Source: Trileptium ribeirensis (Eukaryota; Nematoda; Enoplea; Enoplida; Thoracostomopsidae). From it: a stretch of 64,000 nt of DNA. The stretch covers positions 62,001 to 126,000 of the forward strand of contig JASANE010010112.1 in NCBI GenBank assembly GCA_030248225.1, read 5' to 3'. Shown here piece after piece: positions 1 to 14,300 of the stretch. Under the pieces are notes generated by a model that had not been told where the DNA came from, searched no databases, and saw nothing but the letters and a program-made list of their open reading frames with translations. Numbering within the stretch: position 1 is the stretch's first letter; every line of letters begins with the position of its first letter. Both the position numbers and the translations under genes were made by a program.

Positions 1-845
1 GATTCAATCGTCTGCAGAGGTGATTCGAGAACGTCTTCGAGAACTTTTATCGGCGACGGATTCTCGGGGCCACGAAATTCCACGATGCGATGACCTACGA
101 CCCTTATGTGGTTACAATACTGGAGCGGCAGAGAAGTTGAAAACTCGTCGTCTTCGTGATCGAGTTCACAGAATAGCCCGGAGAAGATTCCTAAAATCTT
201 GCACAGCTCATATGTGCCCCAGGATAGAAACGACCAACAGGTCTCGCAGTACATACATGGAAGAAACACGTCGATAAAGATCAACATTTTCGACACGTCC
301 GATTGCGAAGATGGAAAGCCGACCATTAAGCGGAATCGTCCGAGTAACTACGGACCGTCGAAAATGAAGTCGCATTATAAACATGAAGGCGACCAATCTC
401 ATGAACGAGGAGTCAAGTTACCAGTACCGAGCAGAAATAATTGCGGTCGAAATTGGTGGAAATCACGCTTAATCGAATCTGAGATCGATAAAAATCTCCA
501 TCAATAATTTTGCTCTCATCTCTAGATGTGGCGATATTTTGTGTAAACGTTATACTATCTCGTATTGCTGGATATTGTGATGTGATGAGAAATTTCAGCA
601 CTAACTCCAAAAATAGCTAATACAGGCAGAATGTGGTAGAGTATTATAGAGCAATTTTTGCGATAATTAAATCGAACCCGAAATATATAAAAGCACCAGG
701 ATAAAGCCGAAAATAATACCTGTAGACAAGCCAAGTTGCATACTCCTTTGCCTCAATATAGGGATCTTGCCGCAATGACACTTCAGCCACAGTGACCGTA
801 ATAAACGTCAGCAGCATGACAAATACGTTTTATAGAACTACAATA
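1..845. other. No recognised gene
   Basis: Short open stretches occur on the plus strand (about 20-277 and 199-507). The first is rich in Arg and Glu, but neither resembles a family I recognise and neither has convincing splice sites. The rest is AT-rich sequence with stops in all frames. It lies beyond the 3' end of the minus-strand deacetylase gene, so it could hold more exons of that gene that I could not identify. Confidence 0.4.
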
Positions 846-1235
846 CACACGCGAAATGACAGTCACCATTCGAGCTATCGCGTATAGGTCACTTTAAGCG
901 AGTACTGTATGACCACCGACAAAAACGTATGTGTGGAACCACAGCACGAGCCAGAAATGACAGGCACCTTTCGAGCTGTCGCGAATAGGTCACTTTAAGC
1001 GAGTACTGTATGACCACCGACAAAAACTTATGTGTGGAACCACACCACGCGCCAAAAATGACAGACACCTTTCGAGCTGTCGCGAATAGGTCACTTTAAG
1101 CGAATACTGTATGACCACCGACAAAAACTCATGTGTGGAACCACAGCTCGCGCCAGAAATGGCAGTCACCGTTCGAGTTGTCGCGAACAAGTCACTTTAA
1201 GCGAGTACTGTATGACCACCAACAAAAACCTATCG
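846..1235. repeat. Tandem array, 101-bp unit, about four copies
   Basis: The marker CACTTTAAGCGAGTACTG begins at about 890, 991 and 1092, and a slightly altered version begins at 1193, giving a regular period of 101 bp. Neighbouring units differ by only a few substitutions, so the array is fairly young or homogenised. No open frame is conserved across units, so it is best read as a non-coding minisatellite. Confidence 0.9.
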
Positions 1236-2318
1236 TTATTCGCCTATTATTAGTCCAAGAAACCGTCACTTTTAAACTGACCAACTGAAATTTCCAGCGA
1301 GGTTTTTCAGGACCATCTATCCCCAGCCATGTCTCAGTGCTGTTAAAAAGTGAGAGTAGATATAACTTACTTTTTCCAAGTGCACGTTGTAGCGACAGCA
1401 AATGCTTGAAAACAATCAACTTGATACCGAAAACAGTTCCAATATTTCCGCTGCATGTAAATCACGTTTAGTATTGTTTCACGAACCCTGCAAGTAAAAA
1501 TTATACAATTATTATAAAATTATGTAATCAAAATTTTACAAATTAAACAAACCTTGAAGTTCTTCTGAAGAGCACGGTGTCAGAATGACGCTACCCCAAC
1601 CACAACTCAGCTCAAATTACGGTGCTATTGATTCGGTATAGGTACAAATAAAAAAATCCATGCTTATAAGAAGTGCACGCCTAATGAGAAATAAGTAGAA
1701 TCTATTTTGCTGGATGAGTCACCACAATTCAGTTGGCAGAATCTCCATGGCACATCAAAATAAACCCCATACTCGAAATCACATAAAACTAATCGTTTGC
1801 GAAAATTGAGGTGGACATTAATAATAATTTACAAAAATGTGCGTACCTCGAAACAACCGCTGAAATAATAGTTATATAACCTTTTTAAGTCCCAAAACCG
1901 ACCTGATAGCCAAAAACAAATTTTCTTTAATCTTGTTCAATTGCCAGTTTGATCCAAACGCTACGTTCATTCCACCCCACAAGGCTTTCCGTTATATTTT
2001 AAACCGCTCATTTCTCACAAAATATAAGGGAACGCGCGAAACTAAATTTAGTTAACCCAGAGCTAGCGTACATATATATGTGTATCGTATGAGATAGCCT
2101 AAAACTTACTGGAATAACGCCACATAGCTGGGAAGATAGGATTAAATATTAATCAAACTCATGTTGTAATAACGGCAATCATTTCGCTGGAAATAGGAAT
2201 AGACACTACAAGATTCGAGTATTTGTTGCGCATGGCAATACGGAGAGCAACCGCGGTGCCACACGGCTACAATGAAATAAATTGCTACACATCACGATAA
2301 ACCATCGGGTTCCACTAC
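1236..2318. other. No recognised gene
   Basis: AT-rich sequence without a frame or repeat I can identify. If the deacetylase gene has C-terminal exons after the weak 2319-2374 exon, they would be here on the minus strand. None was convincing. Confidence 0.35.
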
Positions 2319-2374
2319 CGATGGTTAAGCCAGTTCTTCGGTGACGAACTGTGGTTCCGATAACATCTAACACG
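2319..2374 (-). CDS. Possible further HDAC exon (weak)
   Basis: AG at 2376-2375 has a poor pyrimidine tract. The exon would supply the third base of the split Ala codon and then [18 protein letters not shown] before GTAGTG. HDAC6 and HDAC10 have a similar S-A-L-x-x-I helix after the core, so phase and hydrophobic pattern are suggestive. However, the conserved Trp later in that helix is absent. Treat it as a candidate only. Confidence 0.4.
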
Positions 2375-5300
2375 CTGCGGTCAGCGCGAGGCATAACCTC
2401 CCAGTCTCAAAATCAGACATACTACATATAGGATTGTTTAGCTGCTAATGCATTCCATTGTTTAAAGTATCGATTACAGGTCCAATTGAGAAAATTAATC
2501 AGATTTAGCAGTTTACTCTTCGTGGGAGCCTTAAAATAGCGGCTAGATGCGTGAAGTAGTTTAGGTAGCAAAGTAGTGATGACAACCACGACGTCATGAA
2601 GGGGATGGGGGATCTGATAATAAATCTGAAAAAACCAACTGACCCGAACAAAATGTCTTGTGAATATGCTATACGAAGCTTGGCGGGGAAATTTATAATA
2701 AAATATAATGGCCTGTCAAAGATTTATAGATCAAATTGCTAAAATCGATAACAGAGCCACACGACACTAACAATGTAAACGTACGCTTGTGAAGGTCGCG
2801 AAATCGTCGAAATCGCTGGCGAATCACCACACAACACTCGAACGCACCTATCGACACATTTCGGAAGCATTTCCAAATTATAGCCACCCTGGAACAGCAA
2901 AATAACAACAAATAGTACGCTGATGATAACAATGGCGTTTATCCCTAATGAAGGCCAAACAAAAGCGAATCTACGCGAAGCAGCGGGCTCAATGTGAGAC
3001 TTGCGAATTGATCTATAGCGCCGCATAGATGAGCTGTGCTAAAAATAATTAATGTGAAAGCGTTAATATTCCAGAATTCCACATCGTAACGATCTCGAGC
3101 AAAAAGGACGATGGGAACACCTATTCTACGACTACATAATTTATTTAGGACATATATGTTTAGCGCCTTACGTTCGTCTCGTGGACGTTCAGGACAGCAA
3201 GCCTAAAAAGGTTTTCCAGAGATTCACCTGACTCGGAAACAAACGCCTCATATACGAGTAAACTCTCGCTTTAACAGTTAGCTCATCCTCCGTGGAATAG
3301 CCATTGTAGTGTTCTGTGACAGATGCTGTTGATTGCTCAAATTCTCGAAATCATCCAGAGCGCAAATACATCCAACTGCCTACGTTGTCTGCTTGTTTAA
3401 AATAGATTTGACTTGACCTTGACGCAAAGAAATTGAAATATGGTAATCGCATTCTACTGGCCGCTTTGGTGGTACAGATTAGAAATTACAGCTACACCAA
3501 ACATTCATGATCGACGATAATCAATCGAAACCGTATATAAATCTACGAAATCAATAATTGAAACCGTATATAAATCCACCACGCGTAAGAGTTCTACGGG
3601 TGTGAGCTACCGATGTCTTCAACGTATCTCCGCATACGCGGGTTGACTGTCGCTGAGAAATGACTATCATATGTGAATTAGCCTTAGCAAATATAACCAA
3701 AAATAGCCTACTTCGTAGATCAGCGCAACACGGCCCTGCGCCAAGCCACCGAGGACATGCGTGAACCATCCAAATGCACCCGCAGAGACGCACATTTCGC
3801 CCTGAAATAAAGAAGCTATAACATCGATGGGGTCATCGACTTACAAAATAGCCTTGGTTAGCTTCTCGCATGGAACAACTTTTTTATTTCTTCGACCTCC
3901 ATAATATATCCAAAATCCATTTTGAATAGAATCTTGCAACAAGTCAAATTCAATGTATCGAAATGCTAAATATTACATCATGGCTTTGGAGAATTATTTT
4001 CATTCAGTTTGACTTTAAGGTCGCAGTTTCCTTATAGATGACCCAGTTACTCTTCAAATGGTTACTGTTGCACACAGGACATCCATAACGTCGGGTTGAT
4101 ATTGAATTTATGCAAAATATGTAAATATTATTCATTACGAAAACATAATTATAATAATCATAATCATAACATAATCATAATATATAGGAACTATCGTTGG
4201 GTCAGAAACCTGTTACTTTTGTCTGGAAAACATAGAAATATTATTACGTATACTAGTGCGGCGTTACGAAGATCCAAAAGTAAATCTGAAGGAACTCTAC
4301 AAGAAATGATATCCGTAGGTGAGAGAAGCGTTACGCTGTTTGCAGACAAAAATATAGAAAGTAAATGTTTCAGTTTCACTGTCATTCCATATCCCAATCA
4401 ATCCACATGCTTCCATGGCACAGATAAAGTGCATCTAAAATAGCCAAATCTAGCATATAAAAGCAAACGACCCTGATTCCTGGTTGGGGTAAACTTTTAT
4501 TTCATCGCTTCCGGGTCCTAGACGGGTTTATCAATCATTAGGTATCTGGAGTAACCCTAGGCTATCTGGGGTGCGGGGTGTTCCTGTTTCATGGCATTAG
4601 CATTCATAATTGACGCTGCACAAGACGTGCAGGGACGTCAGTTCCGACACGGAATTCCTAGTTTAGTTTACATCAAACTCGTGCCTACTTTAGTGCTGAA
4701 GTAGCTGATGCTACTTGGGGGCTTAGTTTGTTGTCCAAGAAGATAATACACTCCAGTGGCGTCCAACACGATACCTCACGCTTGTCATAATTTGCGACGA
4801 TGACTATTACACCACAAGGCCACTTATCTGGCATATAAAATATTATTCCCAACCACGAAATCGTCTTGTTAACATCTGAGGTTGATGAATTTGACACCCA
4901 ATCAGTCCGCTTCTTGGATGCGCCTCAGGTGACCGCTGATGCTCGTACACGAACTGCCAACATACCCTTATTCAATTCAAATGTCTGGATTTTTTAAATA
5001 AGCAAAAACTTTTGTTTCTAAACCCTTAAGACGTAAAGACTCAATCGACATTCGGTGCATGAATAATGTAATTGATAATCTAATAATAATTAGCTTCTCC
5101 AAATAGGAAAAGGGTTGAGACCACAGGAATATTGACCAGGTCCCTTCACTTCAAGCAACCAGGTAATTTTAACATAATCCAGTTCTCCCGTAGACTTTCT
5201 TGCAGGACTAACTAATTATTACCGATGGTCAAAAAATAAGCGAACTTCTGAAGTTCAACTGTGAAACCCTCAGGTATAACTTAGGTAGCTTGGAATAGCC

Positions 5301-8300
5301 AGTTTACATAAACGCTAGTACAATTAAAACTACACTATTTTCAATTGTCGATCGTGGTTTGTTTATAGCTAATTTTATCAATCCAATGTTGTCTTCTATG
5401 TTTAGACAACCAGACTAATTTTGAAACCATTTAGGCGAGCGGTACAGTAACAGAGACATTTTCATTTGACAGACAAGCTGTGTTTTCGGGAGACGAATAA
5501 ACAGCTGTTCCAATGAAACAGGCACAATTTTGGAAAATTTTTAAGGTGTTAACAATAACTGAGCTCAAAGTTTAGGCACCTTTTTGAACTTCATCTACAA
5601 AAAGGTTGAGACTGTGCTGCGGTTCGTTAATCAAACCACACTCGACGACTACCTTAGACCATTACTTTACCGTAAGATCGTTTACTGCAGCGTCAAAACC
5701 AGCCGAGACAAGAACAAATTCCGGATGAAACTAAAATAATAAAAAATAAATGATTGGAGCACAATGATTGTGTAGTACGTCGGTGTTAAGACAAAGATAG
5801 CTTATTTACCACAAGTACGACGTAAATTTCAATAAATTTGCAAAATAGTATTAAAATCAATAATGCAAACGATTCACTTAACTCGGGATGCAAACTCTTC
5901 CAGCTGTAACACCCGATGACCGGTTGTAAACGATTTCCTACTATTATAATACGCTCTAAAATCGAAATCTCTAATCAGACTAACATAAATCAACAATTGC
6001 AATGGCAAAGAATTTTATACCGCGATGGAATACCAATGTGTGCAGCGATCGTGTTAAAATATACCAATACCTACGACTATGTTTTGTAAATCTACTAATT
6101 AACGCAAAACCGACTGTATATACAATATTTGAAACTAATATCGCTCTATAATCAGCTCTCTGTGGAATACATTTGCCTGGAATGAGATGCAACAGAACTG
6201 AAACTTATTCTAACTGTTATCCTAACGGAAGTTATCTGAAAATTAGGTCGACAAAAGGTACTAAATTCTCTAAATTCAACACTTTCAAACTTTTTGGATA
6301 CCTAAATTCATTGCAGCAAGATCGGTGTTTTGCCAACTTTGTCGATCTAGGTTTTTTGGGTCCCCAGGTGGGTCTGGACCCAAAAATATTTAGGTGGGCC
6401 CAAAAAATTTTTGCTGGACCCACGCTGGACCTAGGGCTATTTCGGCTTCGGAGACATAGGATTTGCAAATAAATTCTATCACAAAGTGCAGGCTGTTAGC
6501 CGCGCGTGCTTACTGTGTACATAGTTGCTTACTGCTTGTTTCATGGATCTGGCCTGTCCACAGTGGGGGGACACTTTATAAATCTCCTATGTTCGTAAGA
6601 TTTCACCCCAACTCAGCCGAAACCCCCATGTTCAACTAATGCCAAAAATTTTTATGTCTGAAAATTTATGTTTTTTGTTTGCAAATTGTTTTTTAAACAT
6701 TAATTACCACTATTTATAATGCTAAAATATTTTTAGCTTGAAAATACGTTCACGGTAGTAAAAATGCATGAAAATATGGAAAGATTTTGTATTTTTAAGC
6801 ACAAAATTTATCCTCCCTTTTAATTTCCCTCGAGAATGAACATGGGGGCCCCCGACGTCCCCCCACTTTTCGGAGGGATGTGGACAGGCCAGTGGATGGC
6901 CCTCGTCCTTTATCCTGGCTTGAGACAGGCAGAGAATAAGTTATGTATTTGTAATAATGTAAAATTGCATTTCGTAAATACGTTTATTTTTTGTGTAAAA
7001 ATTCGTGAAATTCTCGAGCAAAAATTGTAAATCTGGACCCAAAGTTTAAGGCCTGGACCCAGGGTCCGTTATGGATAAACCCCTGTGTCGATTATATTAA
7101 ATAAAAGAAAGCGGGTTTTGTTCATAAGCAATTTACGGCAAACAGTAGTTCAGTTTCATTCAGTTTTACTAGTTCAGCAGCTTGTTTCCATTGCTCGCTT
7201 ACTGTCGGCTAAAATAGCTTTGTAAACCGACCGGTGCGAACCCTTAAGCGCGACAACAACAATATTTTTTAGTTTCCGAATCCAATTGGGCCTTTATCTT
7301 CGACACTGCGTGATATATTTTAAACGAGTCCAAGACAGAACAAATTGTTTTGCAACGGGCAATGTATGTTGTGACAGTTATTCTGGATACAATTAGCTGT
7401 GTTCTCACCAAAAATCGAGCTTACTATCTAATGACATTAATGATTTTATGAAATAATTAGGCCAAAAAAATGTTTTAGACGACCCTGTCTAAACTTACGA
7501 ACGTTTTTGCCCTAACTAAAGAGGCCGTACGTGTGAGTAATGACACAAAACTCGGTGTGTCTACTCTGTAATCATCTTACCTCATACGCCAGCGGAATTA
7601 TAATTTGGTTAAAAATTGCGAAATAGTCCGAGTCGGTACAATTAATCTGAAATAAAACAAAACTGAACAGTAGCTTGTCTCATCGCCAAGGCGGTGAATA
7701 CTGATTGTGGACTATCTAATTTTGCGAGGCGTACATAAGCTTAAATTGAGCAGCAACTTATAAAATGAGGTTGATTCTTCTAAGAAAATGAGCCGAATAT
7801 CAGCCACGTTGCTTGAATAAATAAGATGATATAACCCGCCTATTGCTTACTTAGTAAGTCACAATGATCATCTACACATCGTGTGAATTGCCTAAACAAA
7901 ATAAGACCTATAACATCCGTATAACTCAAGCATGAGGTTGCGGAGATAATTCCGTTTTCGTGTATTTTAGGCCTCATGGAACCCAAGAAAACCCAGTTTT
8001 GACCAAACCTTGCAACGTAAATAATTTATAACAATGTACAGCATGGATGGATTTATAAAACGAGAACAATAACACCCACACTGCTGCAATGGTTACGAAG
8101 ATATTGCCATTTTTTTGTGTATTAGTGGTCTAGCGGGCACATCGAGAATATCCCATTTTTACCCAACCCTGCATCCTAAAATGCCAATTAACATAGCTTA
8201 AATAGATTCTTTCGCTTAACAAAATGAGTAATTTGGCTGGGATATCTGCACACTTACAGTCCAAAACATGTTTTGTCGGATCCTTTTTTGATCCGATTTG

Positions 8301-11300
8301 AGCCCATTCAGCCCATTTTTACGGCCTGAAGGAGTCGAAATATGTTTTCGCCTCGAACTAAAGAAATTAAAGCCTTCGTATGAGCTATCTCACGTGTCAG
8401 TCTAGAGACCCGAAGTTGAGTTATACCCAAAACACTTGCAAGCGGACACCATGGAAATTTGCCATTCCGGCCAGTGAGAATTTTTCGCTTCAGTCGCTAC
8501 ATTCACAATTCTATAAATTTATTTGAAACAAAATTTAAGAATAATTATTCTAAGGATAGCTAGGTATTTAATTTTTTTTAATTCTAGGTTCAAAATCTGA
8601 ACGTGTGAACATATCATTGAAGTGAGTTTTACTATTACTTATACAATTTCACCGCTATTAGAAACTGGAGGTTAAGAGCATTGTCCGATGCAAGCTCATT
8701 AATAAATTTAAGCCCTTTATTCGAATTTTGTCCCAGCAACTTTCAACAAATCCGAACTAATACAAAAGTCTAAACTGCTATCTCGGAACACAACGTAGTA
8801 GGGATGCTGTACGATAGGCTGTGAGCGAATGAGCACGGAGTTTTAGTAACTCTCGATCAAAAATGGAGACAATAACTTTAATATTAATTATTTAATTTCA
8901 TCTTAAGCCGAAATGGGTTGCTATTTTTTGCTATTCAACACGTAAAAAGTTTGATTGGAGCTGTCTGATACACGTTTTGTGCCGGAAAATTGACAAGTAA
9001 TAACAGTTGTGTGCAGGGCAGAGTTACAAACTCCTCACGGCAAAAGTGTGCAACATACCAATAACGGGCGCTGTGGTGACGCTTAATGTCACCAGCACAA
9101 ATCAACTAACTACAACAGTACTCGCCAGAAATAAATGTTGTTCGTTCGTTTTAAATTCTGCTCAAGATCTGTTCGAAATTTTTAGCGCACCTTTTTAAAA
9201 ATGTGCTCGAGGCTTGTTCGCAAACAAAAAATTAGGCTCGAAATATGTTCCATTTCCGTTCGCAACTGAACATACGCTTCTGGCGAGTAGTGCACAGAGA
9301 GTCGACGACAGAAGGCAATTAAGAAGCTAAAATCCATTGATGCGCCGCGAAAACCTGTTCCCGAAAAACGATAGAAAGGCTATGTACGTACACGCTATTT
9401 TGCTGAAAAGCAGTAAACCCTTACTGAAAGGCGTTCAAACACCAAAATTTTAGACAGCAGCCAAAGCTTCACCAGTCTAAAATGAATGAACACATCATTG
9501 CTCGAAACTCGCAATCTCGTCGTCTAAATCAATCGCCAGTGTTCTGCCGAAATCCCAGCGGCAAGGATTTGTTTTTTTGGAAAATAACAATAATAATTAT
9601 AGCCGTGTATTTGGCTAAAAGAATGCGTTATCATAATGTGTGAATAAATTTAAGGTGACCCTACCAACTATCCTATTTTGCAATAACCGATATCGAACGG
9701 GAAACACTTGTTACGGAAAATACGTTGAATGTCATTCCGTTTTTCGCCCGAAAATTGACAAAATCAAATCAACGTGCCAGAAATTATACCATGTGTTCTA
9801 ACAGAATTTCGGCGTTCTCAATTTGCAGAAGTTCTGTTCTCTAATACCTAACCATTTAAATTTGGATTATTCAGTGTTCGCGAACAAATTTAATGCAAAA
9901 GTGACATCATAAGCAAATTGATCCTGTGGCTAAGCTCTTACCGGTTTAATTAACATTCGACAGGTTTTCATTCAGAAAAATTTGGGTAATCTTACTTGAA
10001 TTTTCGCGAAGACAAAATAATGGCTAGTTTTCAATCGCTAACAGTTTTACGCCGAATATAACTTGATCAATAAACGTTTCGTAATTACGCAAAATTACAA
10101 AATAGGATGGTTGGCGGGGTCACCTTAAGTTTATTCGCGCATAACCGGATGTAAAGCTAGCCATCTTGCACAATATAATAAGATTGTGCACATAAATATA
10201 TGGTTAAACTCAATTCGAAATCAATTTCGTTTGATTCAGTATAATTGAAAGCAAACCGACTTTCTGAATAATTTAAAATGACTCGATTCAAATTGAGGTT
10301 TGCATCGTCAAATCAAATCCAGTTCCCAAAAACATATTATATGTAACCATTATATCTGAAGCCGAACTATTTGAAATCAAACAGTAACCCCAATGTTAAA
10401 TTCAAAAGTGAAAGGAACTTAGGATAGAGGGCAAGTCTAAATTTTCATTTAAAATTTACATGGCAAAAACATTTTGAAACAAGTCATTACATTAATCATT
10501 CATTAAGTCAATTTTAATTCAGGAGTACAAAATCGAATGAATTTGAGTTCGCCCAGGATTTTTTTTCGCATGTATTGGCACATCGTAGCTCCCACATATC
10601 TGCTGAACATAAATAAATTAATAGCCCACGAGACTTACCTCATTCAACGGCACATTGACGTTTGTCCCAGCTGCAGCGGCGTCAACTTCTTTCGCCGCAT
10701 TTGCGGTCCGGGTCTGGCCGACAAAGTGGCAGTCACTCGCCTCCAAGAACGGCCAATACCGCCCGTGTTGATATCGATGGATGGAGATGAAGACCACGCG
10801 CGGATCGTTGTAGAACTCGGTCTGGGTCGCATGACCGTGATGAACGTCCCAGTCCACGATGAGGATTCTGAAACAAACTCCAAAGCCTTAAAACACTTAT
10901 ATTATTGCGTGAAATAATAAAATCGTGTGGTCATTTCCCGTCATAAAACTAGTAACTCGCACGCGAGGGTGAAACAGAGCGAGCGTGGTTTCATTATTAA
11001 CTTATTATTTTGTTATCAAATCTTTGTCTAGACGTGAAGTTAGAGGAGAAGGACCAAGAGTGTAGTATTGTTTAGCCTGTTTAGGTACGTTGCTAAAGGT
11101 TATGTCGTTATCCCGCTGAAACACTGCCGAAGGAAAAGAAGTTTAATTTTGACACTAAAAATAGCTGTCTGGTATTTGACAACTTATGTGCACAGAGAAG
11201 GCTAGTAATGATTATTCTGTTCGGAAACACTGAGTTTCCTTGTATGTACGCAATTACTCAAGTTAGAAATACCTAATAAATTATAATAAAGCTATTTAGT

Positions 11301-14300
11301 TTAACGGGCAACACGATAAAAATAAATACGGAGCGCAGATTAAGAAGGTCAAAACTGCGAAAACAGACACGAGACATTATCTGTTTGCGGTTTTCTCGTA
11401 TTCAAACGAAAGGATTAAATTGACTTTGTACTGAACGGATTGTTTCGTTTTGGTCTGAAGCGATCCGATTCAGTCGCCAACAATATGGTTTCAAATATAG
11501 CTCCGGCTACGCTTTCATTTTCGAATTTTACGTATAAAGTAAAATTCAGCCGAACAATACTACTCGTGCGCAAATTTAGATCTGCTGAAACAGAACATTT
11601 TAGCCCAAACTAATTACTCGGAGACACTCAACCAGTTTAGAACTGGGGAAAGTAGTAACCATTGAAGCGGGAGACCAAAGTCACTTTGACCGTCAGAAAC
11701 GTCAAATTATATAGTTTAAGAACTAAGTACAACTATCTAATAAATAAAAATTTAATACATAGCTAGGCAGGTGAAATTTTGACCCAAACCGGAAAATTAT
11801 TGGCGATATTTTGGCGTCCAAAAAACTAAAGCAGGGGAGATAGTTGAAGAATGAGGTCAAAGTTTACTCCAGAGGTGTTAACTGGATAACGTCGAAATAG
11901 ATGCCGCCCATGTTACAGCCTGTCCACAGTGGGGCTGGGATGGGAGAACCCCCTCTTTCCAAATCCCCCATGTCCGTGAGATTTTTCCGATGTCTGTTCC
12001 CCCACTCCGCCGAAACCCCTCCATTTTCAACCAAATCCAAAATTTTTGTCTCTAATTTCATGTTTTCTATATGCAAAATATTTTAAAACATTAATTACCG
12101 CTGTTTCTAATGCTAAAACGGTGTTTTATAATCTGAAAACACGTCTACGACAGTAAAACTACATGAAAATATTTAGTATTTTTAAGCAGAATTTATCCCC
12201 CCAAATTTAAAATTTCTCCCCAAAAATAAATTAGGGCCCACCGAAGTCCCCCACTTTTCGGAGCGCTGTGGACAGGACTGATACTAGGAAAAGCCAGATA
12301 AAAAAGACAAAAACGTCAGTTATACAAGATTATACAAAACTAGTCTTACCGTTGTAAACCTGAGGCAAGTAAGTGACGTGCCGCAATAGCGACGTTGTTG
12401 AATATCGAGTATCCACACGCTTCGGAGCGTAACGCGTGATGTCCGGGAGGCCTGAAAGCATATATTATAGTACAAGAATAAAAAAGCAACTACGGTGAAG
12501 CAAAAATAGTAGCAAGTAATTAACTGGCTTCTCCACGGCACCGCGCGAACTAAGGGACATCAGTCTGGAGGCAACTTGACACAAAATTTAAAAGGGGGTC
12601 GAATTAGGGCCGGGCCAAAACGGGGGAATACCGAAAAGCGGGGGAAGCTCACAGGTTTGGAGAAGCCAGATTATCACTTCGTTAGTTCGTTAACTTCATA
12701 CGTTTATGCCTTAAGAATTCGAAGAAGCGAAATAGTCAAAATTTCGGCCGTAAAATTTACCAAATAAGACAATATAATAGCAGGCTCAATAGCAAAGTAA
12801 TCATGATTCCAATTGAACAAAGCAAAATAATAAATTCTTGCCATATGTACAATAGTCACGCTAGAGATAAATGGAAATGCTTCGTAGAAATTAAGGGTTT
12901 CGAAAAAAATTTCCGAATGTTATTTTGCAAATAAATGACTAATTTGAAGAGTTTTCATTAATAATATAATTCCTAAAATTATATTCACTCGCCAAATACC
13001 TGCATTTATTTTAAAACCTAATCTTATCATAAGCAAAAATAATAGCAATTTCTTCGTCGATGTTTAATAATGAGACTATTAAGCACTCTCAAAAACCATG
13101 TTTCACGATGCATTTCGTGCTGTGGTTAATGTAAATAAATGAGTAAAACCTAACAATTTTAAATTAAATAATACAAAATGATTACGAATATAAGTAAAGA
13201 GATAAAGTTAGGAACATTTTTTGATCAAAATATGAAACTGACATGTCTACAATCCTCCGAAAAGTGGGGAGGGGAATTTCGGGGTCCCTGATGTTCATTC
13301 TCGGGATTTCGGCCGAGTTGGTGGATGGGACACGGGCGAAAATCTCACGAACATGGGGGAATTGGAAAGTGGGGTCCCCTATCCCCTCCATTGTGGACAG
13401 GCCAGTATGATGAATATGATGAACGACATTTATAGAATACCTTAACTGAGAAAATATTCCTGTTCATAAGGCGGTCAGTATGGCCATGTTACCTTAACGA
13501 GACTCAAAGCGATCGTAATTGGGTCATTTCACGAAACCATGTACACCACTTTTTGAAGCCAAAATGAAACGTTTTCGAATGTACAGTGTCTAGACCCCTT
13601 CCGATGTAAAAACCCTGAATTTTTCGAATATCGATGTCTCTATGGAAAACGAGCTACTTGAAACCTGCTACAGGGGTTGGAAAGGGCCCCCCTGGGGGTC
13701 AAATTTTAATCCGAAATAAGTCATTATTCTGTAAGTTGACGGAACGACACGCGAACCATGGTCTGTTTTTATGGAAGTCGGACCAAAATGGTCCTCGTCA
13801 AGCCATTTGGAGCACTTGCGACCTAAAATTGATGCTGCTAGGGCATTCTTGGGGTTAAAAATTGACCAATTTAGAACAAGCCTGTCGCAGAAGTTTTTCT
13901 AGCGCAACAGAGACAGCACCTACAGATATCATTTTATGGTCACAAGCCAACCATGAGCGGGGGACGTCTGAGAAAAATTTCAGGCAGATCCTTAGGCCTT
14001 GTAAAAAATGGCACCCCGATATGTTGAGTCGGGGGGGGGCTACACCTCAGGTCGGGGGGCTACAGCTTCCTACAACATGCAACGCGCCAAACTTTAGCTA
14101 CTTCTATACATTGCAGATGTAAGCTGATGTAAAACAAATACAATTGATCTATGACTAGCTTACATTTAAGTGATGATACCAAGGACAATGCGTGTAATAG
14201 ATGTGCGGGCAGGCAGTAGGGTTCCATAGGTGCCCAGTTAACAGCACGGCCCCATATCATAGTGCAATGATGATGAACTTATACACTAATATGATTCTTG

